From: Uloborus plumipes
Taxonomy: Eukaryota > Arthropoda > Arachnida > Araneae > Uloboridae
Assembly: GCA_038373865.1 (NCBI GenBank)
Contig: JAXGGA010002316.1
Span: 61,227 to 125,226, forward strand
DNA length: 64,000 bases
Direction of reading: 5' to 3'
Position numbers and translations under genes: made by a program. Shown here piece by piece: positions 50,801 to 56,800 of this stretch (positions within the stretch are counted from its first letter, which is position 1; every line of letters begins with the position of its first letter). The notes below the pieces were generated by a model. It was not told where the DNA came from, made no database searches, and saw only the letters and a list, made by a program, of their open reading frames with translations.

Positions 50801-53800
50801 GATTTCTTGGAACGTTTGAGCACGGGCCATACAGTTTCATATTCCACTTTGAAGCATTGAGAATGGCTTCTTTTACGATCCATCTTAAACGTTAACTCAT
50901 AACATTCAATAGAAATTCAAATCGCAAGCAACTTCCAACAACAATCAGACGCTTTCCTTTCCATAAACAAGCGCGGAAAACGTATGTCTAAACAGCGAAT
51001 CGGATCCCTAACCTGATTGCCTATATCCATTTATCACGCAGCAGCATAAAAAGAAAAAGAGAATCACTTCCTTCGATGCGCGTGACACTGCTGCGCACTC
51101 AGACGCGAATGGGTGTGGTTCTAACCACGTGTCAATGACAATTTCCGTTTCAGCCGTGTGATAAGCCAATGAGGTTAGAGAGCTGGTTTGACTTGTAGAC
51201 ACTAGTGAAAACCTGTTTGTCGGCAAAATACCGGCGCTTCCGGAGTATTAGAGCCACTACACGGAGTTCTGGATTCTAAATAACAGTTCGGAGCTACTCC
51301 GGAAGTTCCGCAGCAGTTGGCAACCCTGCGATGGTCATTGCTTCAAAACTTTGATGTTTATGGGAAAGATAAAGATAAGTTTTGTTTTTAAACAAACTTA
51401 GTCATCTTTTCGTATCAATAACTCTGCTGTTTTTATCAGAAATGGGTTTATCCCATTATCAAAAATAGATCTGGATCCGTTTCTTCTTTGGCGGATCTCA
51501 ACCGGAGCTTTTGCGTCATTATTTTCTTTTCTTGTTTTTTTTTATTTGTGCAATTCTTCAGATAGATCACAATAAAACACTATTAATTTCCATAATTTAC
51601 CTTTTTTCTGCTTTACAGGCGTGAATTAAGTACTAATGTAAAGTGTATTAAGTACAAATGCTCAGTATTAATTGAATTATTTATAATGAGATTGGAATTT
51701 AAATTTCCATGATATTTTAATTGAAATAATTATTTTAATAAAATGTGCAGTTGGTTTTAGCACCAACTTAATGCTGCCCATGTCACACTTAAAACGAAAG
51801 GACAAGAAAATGCGCTGAATAAATTGAAATATTTCGTGTAGCCAACTTTGAGCAAACTGAATTTGTAGAGCAGAATGAATATCCCAATTCAATGCTACGG
51901 TGTGCATAGAAAAAAAAAAGAAGCAGAAGAGAAAGAAAAATCATTGGCGAGAGAATGGGGTTAGTAGACCTGAGTCTCGGCAGAATAGCTCCTTCGTTTT
52001 CGTAAAGATTAGATTTGCTGTTGCAACTGTTGTTGTTGCTTATGCCAGCTAGGCTGGTTATTTGGGTGCATGTGCACTGCTTCACTTTTCCAACTGGTGT
52101 GAAGTCCGGCTTTCACAGTATATACATGCAATCGGTTTATAGGGTAGGCAACCTTTCGCATTACAACGACACATTCACACAAAGAAAAGAAAAGGACAGG
52201 AGAGAGAGAGTACATCCAAGTCCGAGCCAGGATTTGAACCCGGGACCACTCCATTCGAGTCCCTCCTCTGATCACTAGACAAAGTGGCCGGCTGCTGTTG
52301 CAACTCGCAAGGTCAATCATGCTTACTTCTTGCTTTTCGATTTGATTCAAGGCGGATCTTGTAAGTTATTTAACTTGTATGTTAGAAAAATTACATGCGT
52401 ATTATTATTAAAAAAAATAATTTCAAAGCAAAATTTTGCTTTATATTATTGCAAAATTAGAAATAAGAAAAATGTGTTATTTTGTAATGAAGTTTATTAT
52501 AAAATTCTTATAACATATGTATTAATTTAAAAAAAAAAAAAAAAACGTTTATCTGAGCTTAGTTTTTTTTTTCTTTCTTTCTTTTTTTGTTCATCAATTA
52601 TCGTGTGTATAATATTGGTGAAATGGTTAATAACTGTATCATTTACGTAGAAACTCATTGAAATGATATTGAAACAGAAAAGCTTTAAAATTTAAACTAA
52701 GGGTAACTAAAAGTTTAAACATTGAGTACATACGGAAATATTTAATTCTTTCTTTTTAAGTTTTGTGTCTTTTGATAAAAATACATAATTTAGAAAGAAA
52801 TCACAGTATACTAATGTTTCATTTCATACATAGCGCTACTCCTGTACAATAAAATAGGGGCTTTTTGAATGTATTTAACATGTTCTTAAAGAAATGATGC
52901 GAGAAACAACTTTGATTTATTGTTTTGAAGCTGCATTACATAAAAATAAGCCAACATGCAATGTAATTGTAATGCCGGATATCCGGCGGCACAATTACGG
53001 ATATCCGATATCCGGCAAAATCACTATCCGGTCCATCCCTACTTATTTTTTCTCCAGAAAGTGGCACGCTTCCCGGAAAGGTTGGCCACCCCTGTCGTAC
53101 ATGGAGATTTTTTTTTAAACATGGATACATTTATTGTAAATAATTAAGTATAAAAAAATAACTGATGTTTTACCTGCAAAAGATATATTACAAAAATAAT
53201 ATAGAAGTCTTATTTATACTTTTATAACCAAAGAAAATTTTATCCTTACCTTTAAAATTTAAACTTTCCTAGACTAAGACTTATACTAGGTGGGCAAACA
53301 TACTAGAAAATTTTCTCATGAGTTATTAATATTTTCTAACGCTAAAATGTATACAAGCATGAAAAAAAATTACCTTTGAGTAAATTAAATGACCGACAAA
53401 CTGTCCTTCTATTGAATGTCCAGAGTTAGTCTCTATATGTCCTTGCAATTCTAAGATAGCCCATTCTTTTTGGTTGCTTGGCTCGCCATTGCTAAATAAA
53501 AGTCATTAATATCAACTAACAGAAAACTAAATAAAATTCAGGGTTACAATTAAAACCAGTATTCAAAAAATCATGATTATTATTGATTTATTTATTTTTA
53601 AATATCTTTTTTTATATTTCAGATTTGTTTTTTAGTTAAACGTAAAAAAAAAAAAAAAAAGATTTAAATTTAAAATTCAGTAATATTTAACTCAAATGTA
53701 AAATTCTGAAGCTTGAGAGCACATTCTAAGAAGAAATATAAAAGCTTCATTACCACTATTGTAATTGTTTTAAACAAAAATTTTGCACAAAAATAATGAT

Positions 53801-56800
53801 TATTCTATCGGGGTAATACTAATGAGCTACCAGATGTAGTGTAGATTTCAAAAAAATTAGTACACCATTCTGATAAAGTTTTAGGATTGATTTTCGATGA
53901 GAATAATTGAACATTTTATATTCTACCTTAAAACAGGGATAAAAACAGCACAAAGTCGAAAAAGAGGAAAAATTGTGAGGCTTAAAATTTTGATAGATTA
54001 TATTTTTTAGTATTATGCAAAATTACACTTAATATTATGCAAAATCAGTCATGTGAGAGTTCCTCTTAATTTGTGTCGTGAAATTGAAAGTAAAATCCAT
54101 AGATTGAATGCATTTTTAATTAATTTTAAAATCTTTTAATTGCTCACACATTTTCTATTTCTTTTAAAGGCATCCATAACAATGTAGAAACAAAAAGTGT
54201 GTTGTGGGAGGGGGAGGGTTGTAATTTTTAAATGAATTAGACACGTGTATCTCAAGAAATGAATTCAACTAATATTGTATGGTCTTTAGTTATTTTGGGA
54301 AATTTTAAAGATCAATATAATTTTCACATTTTTTTGACAAGATAACGAACATTTTAGCTGATTTTTGTTTTGTTTTTTTAATTTCTACCTTCAACAACAG
54401 AAGCTTACATTTTTGGCTGGATGCCAAAATAGAGTACATACAGTTCAATGGTAATTGCATGTCATCTTGAGGTTTCAATCCTGCTGCATCCTAAACATAT
54501 TTTTACTACTTTGGAAGTTGGAAGTAATTTCCATCTCTACTACTTCAAATCAACTTATTTTAAGCTTTATTTCAACAACTATTGCTTTTTTTAACTTGAT
54601 ATAGCATTAATTTTTAGATCGTGGAAAGAAAAAAAATATCAAAAGCGGATAATCGTGGAAGATTTTCATCCCTGTTAAAAACTACAACACACTCAAATTA
54701 AAAATTTAAAAGTAATTAGTTTTTAAGGAGTTTATTTTAATTTTTAACCCTTTAAGCGGTAAATTATTTTACCAGAAATGCTTCCAAAAAAGGCATATTT
54801 TTTTATTGCATATAGTTAAGTACCATACTTAACAGAATAAGAATATAAAGAAATTTAAAAATTTTTTTTTCGTTTTCAATGCTTTCACAATATTTTTTAT
54901 TTTACAATTTTGGTCACAAATCCCGAAATATTTGCTTTTTTCAAGTACATTCTGCATCCAGTAATGAATGGTTTACAAATTATGCAAAAATTTCTCTCAC
55001 ACTTACTGTGAATTTTGAGGTTTACAATTTTTCGAACAGTTCGGGAAAACCAGAAAAGGAAATCTGAAAATATTGATGCCTGTACGCCGTACGGGCAAAC
55101 CAGATGATGCCAATTTCGGGTAGCACGTACACCGTACGGGCAAACCGCTTAAAGGGTTAAGGACTTTTAGAGTGGAAAGACGTATTTTTTAAAAAAATAT
55201 TTCAACATTTTTTTACAACTCTTGTATTATTTATTTTTGAGGTCATACAATATTTTGGAAAACATTCTGATTTGAACATCAAATATGAATTTACTGCTTC
55301 TTAAATGTTAGAAGACTCAGAATCAAATTCAAATATGGAAGGGAGGGGGGGGGGGGGGGTCCCATTGAAAATGAATTTTTAAATAAGACCGTGAAAATTA
55401 CTATTTTCTTAAAATCAAGACACTTATGAATAATTATGTAACTAGAATTGACATAAAAAAATAAATTATGAAAATAAATTGATGATAAGCTAACTGAAAA
55501 TAGTTAACACCAAAATAACTTCCAACTTTCTTAGACTTTCTGACAATTGACACTCTTAAAGAGCACAGAATCATTTAAAAATAATAATTAAAAAAAAAAA
55601 GAGTTGATTGCCTTTTGATAGAGTCTAATTAATGCGAGAAATCTTATTCCAATGCCAGATGCAAAGATATGGCGATTCCCATAATGAACGCATTAAAAAG
55701 GAAAAAAACAGCTTATAAAAGGATTTATTCAAGTAAAATTATTTTAAATTTACATTTTAAAGCTCTTCAATGAACATATTATTAATAACAATCAATGTAA
55801 TTAAAGCAAAATTTAAATTAAATCTGATTTAAATTTTAATATTTCGACTCTCACAAAAAAAGAATCATAAAAGAACAGTTAATTTTGCTTTAAAAAATTT
55901 AAAATAATGATCTGAGCAAAAAACAAAGCGAATTTTCATTTATTTGCCTCCTAATTTAGAATAACTAGCTTGAAAAGTAAGAAAAATTCGATTTCTATAT
56001 CGTAATGATTAAAAAATCGAATGAATATCGGAGTCAAATAATTTTAGAACTACATTTCATCAGGTTTATATGATGAATGTCATTAATAATCACTGACATA
56101 TTCCCCAAAAATTCAGAGGAAAAAAATACGGTAGAGAAACATAACAAAACAAACAATACCAAACTTCTAATATTAACAGATGAAAAAATACATTAATTCC
56201 AGAAGCAATCCCATATTGCAATTATTATTATTTTCCCTTTGTTCAGACAAGTCCCGAGCAGGGAGAAAAATCCTTACTCTGCATTTCCAGAGAAATCTAT
56301 AACAGCAACATCACAGCAAGCCACTTTGAGTTGCATATGTTAAAGCAAACAAGCAGAACTATTAAAGCAAAACAACTACCTTTTTTAAGTTGTTAATTTC
56401 CTTAAAAGAAACCAACAAAAAGTGCTACATTTTACATTAAAGATTTTTTGCTTGCGGGAGCATCGCAGAGCAGGCAGGAAGCGCCTTTTTTTCCGCAAGG
56501 TTGGCGGATAAGCAATTCTCTTCTTTAACTTCAGAAAAGGCCCAAAAGTTATAGGTTTTTACGCAGAAATATGCTATGCATCATTTTGATTTCAGATTTG
56601 CTTTTTGAACGAATAATTTGCGAAATGTACGTTTTGTTTGATCAGCATTTTGTGAAGGGTCCATTTTGCTTGATCAGATTTTTGTGAAGGGTTCGTTTTG
56701 CTTGATAGTATTTTTGTGAAGGGTCCATTACCAGACCCGAATTTCCTCTGGCCAGACCCCTGAAGTGAGAGTAATTTTTCTTTGTTCTGGAATCTCTAGC

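Larger units (their letters stand above)
47334..50883 (-). pseudogene. hAT transposase pseudogene
   Basis: From ATG 50883 the N-terminus [20 protein letters not shown] leads into a zinc-finger-like stretch ([18 protein letters not shown] after a frame slip). Next come [20 protein letters not shown] (50396-50659), then [20 protein letters not shown] and [17 protein letters not shown] (49973-50332), then [20 protein letters not shown] (49293-49958, real coding down to about 49410). After the inserted elements comes the C-terminal dimerisation block [15 protein letters not shown] (47334-47564, continuing upstream to about 48838 once the nested MITE is removed). Domain order and motifs fit a DUF4371-type hAT transposase that cuts and pastes its element. 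Two insertions and several frameshifts inactivate it, and some sequence near the 48.84-49.41 kb join is probably lost. Confidence 0.83.
47157..51328 (-). mobile_element. hAT element with transposase, interrupted twice
   Basis: It starts CAGGGTTGCCAACC and ends GTTGGCAACCCTG. CGATGG lies directly outside both ends (47151-47156 and 51329-51334), which is a 6-base match rather than the 8 bases expected of hAT. It contains a minus-strand transposase and two later insertions (47597-48765 and 48842-49404). Confidence 0.85.
11878..53373 (-). other. CTF8 intron 2, 41.5 kb, filled with transposons
   Basis: The donor after exon 2 is AAG|GTAATT (53373 downward) and the acceptor is TTTTTAG|GTTCG (11878). 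I saw no further CTF8 coding sequence inside and none is needed, because the frame joins directly. All mobile elements listed between these points are intronic. Confidence 0.88.

Noticed and set aside
52195..52293. A functional tRNA gene
   Set aside because: B box and A-box-like sequence are present but the cloverleaf is poor, and a 12-base duplication plus AAC tail show a SINE.
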